Assembly (NCBI GenBank): GCA_964525395.1
Contig: CAZGGU010000034.1
Location: 1 to 5,132, forward strand
Origin: 2-01-FULL-39-10-A sp964525395
GTDB lineage: Bacteria > Patescibacteriota > Microgenomatia > Levybacterales > UBA12049
DNA length: 5,132 bases
Direction of reading: 5' to 3'
This document shows positions 4,914-5,132 of this stretch, piece after piece. Numbering within the stretch: the first letter of the stretch is position 1; each line of letters begins with the position of its first letter. The notes under the pieces are model-generated. The model had not been told where the DNA came from, did no database searches, and saw only the letters and a list, made by a program, of their open reading frames with translations. The position numbers were made by a program, and so were the translations under genes.

Positions 4914-5132
4914 TTACTTAGCTGGCGGGATAATTATTTTCGTTCCGGGTGGGACGTAATCAGGATTTTCGAAATTATTCGCTTCAATTATTTTCGTATA
5001 TGCGAATCCATCCCCGTATTCTCTGACTGCAATATCCCAAAGTGACTCATTCTCCTGCATTACATATGTTTTTCCTTTCGGAGATGGAGTGGAAGTAATT
5101 GAATTAGTAGGAGCTGGTTTTTTATCTCCCAA
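4914..5132 (-). CDS. LysM-domain protein, N-terminus outside window
   Basis: The last 72 codons of a gene that enters from the right edge and stops with TAA at 4914. The first in-window codon is TTG, probably an internal Leu because no upstream stop or promoter can be seen. Residues 5-21 of the visible part are a Pro/Ser/Thr-rich linker. Residues 22-69 form one LysM domain: YVMQENESLWDIAVREYG, then TKIIEANN, NPDYVPPGTKIIIP. LysM binds N-acetylglucosamine-containing glycans such as peptidoglycan. A C-terminal LysM after such a linker usually belongs to a secreted or membrane-anchored envelope protein, so a signal or membrane segment is expected upstream but is not visible. The tRNA-Gly promoter begins right at its stop codon. 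Confidence 0.9.
   Translation of the reverse strand: MGDKKPAPTNSITSTPSPKGKTYVMQENESLWDIAVREYGDGFAYTKIIEANNFENPDYVPPGTKIIIPPAK

Overview
The window reads as a compact, AT-rich bacterial chromosome segment, most likely from a candidate-phyla-radiation (Patescibacteria) type genome. That placement is an inference. It rests on short intergenic gaps, a short ribosomal protein L19, a divergent CTP synthase, a LysM protein with a Pro/Ser/Thr linker, a tRNA without encoded CCA, and no visible Shine-Dalgarno sites. No mobile element, CRISPR array or rRNA was seen.

Layout on the minus strand, read from high to low coordinates. A LysM-domain protein enters from the right edge (4914-5132, 5' end outside). 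It is followed by tRNA-Gly(CCC) at 4788-4858 with an extended -10 promoter, then pyrG (CTP synthase, 2990-4684). After a plus-strand gene comes a run of four minus-strand genes: rplS (L19, 1998-2288), a YraN-family nuclease-fold protein (1608-1970), an unrecognised Arg-rich protein (939-1571) and a DUF763 protein that leaves the window at the left edge (1-903). The plus-strand gene at 2344-3000 is a YedJ-like HD-domain phosphohydrolase. It is divergent from rplS, and its 3' end overlaps that of pyrG by 11 bp.

The most notable signal is in the promoters. Five of the six protein starts visible in the window have a -10 box ending 5-8 bases before the start codon, with a -35-like element exactly 17 bases upstream of it. 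This holds for the starts at 1571, 1970, 2288, 2344 and 4684. Transcription would then begin at or within a couple of bases of the start codon, giving leaderless mRNAs. The pattern also moves the pyrG start to a GTG at 4684 and suggests that even closely packed genes (yraN, the 210-aa gene) have their own promoters. The rplS and HD-gene promoters interleave, and their two -35 boxes form an inverted repeat.

The genes do not form one obvious pathway. rplS, tRNA-Gly and pyrG are translation and nucleotide housekeeping genes. YraN and the HD protein are conserved but poorly characterised. The 210-aa protein and DUF763 are the least understood pair. No intrinsic terminator was found in the short gaps between genes.
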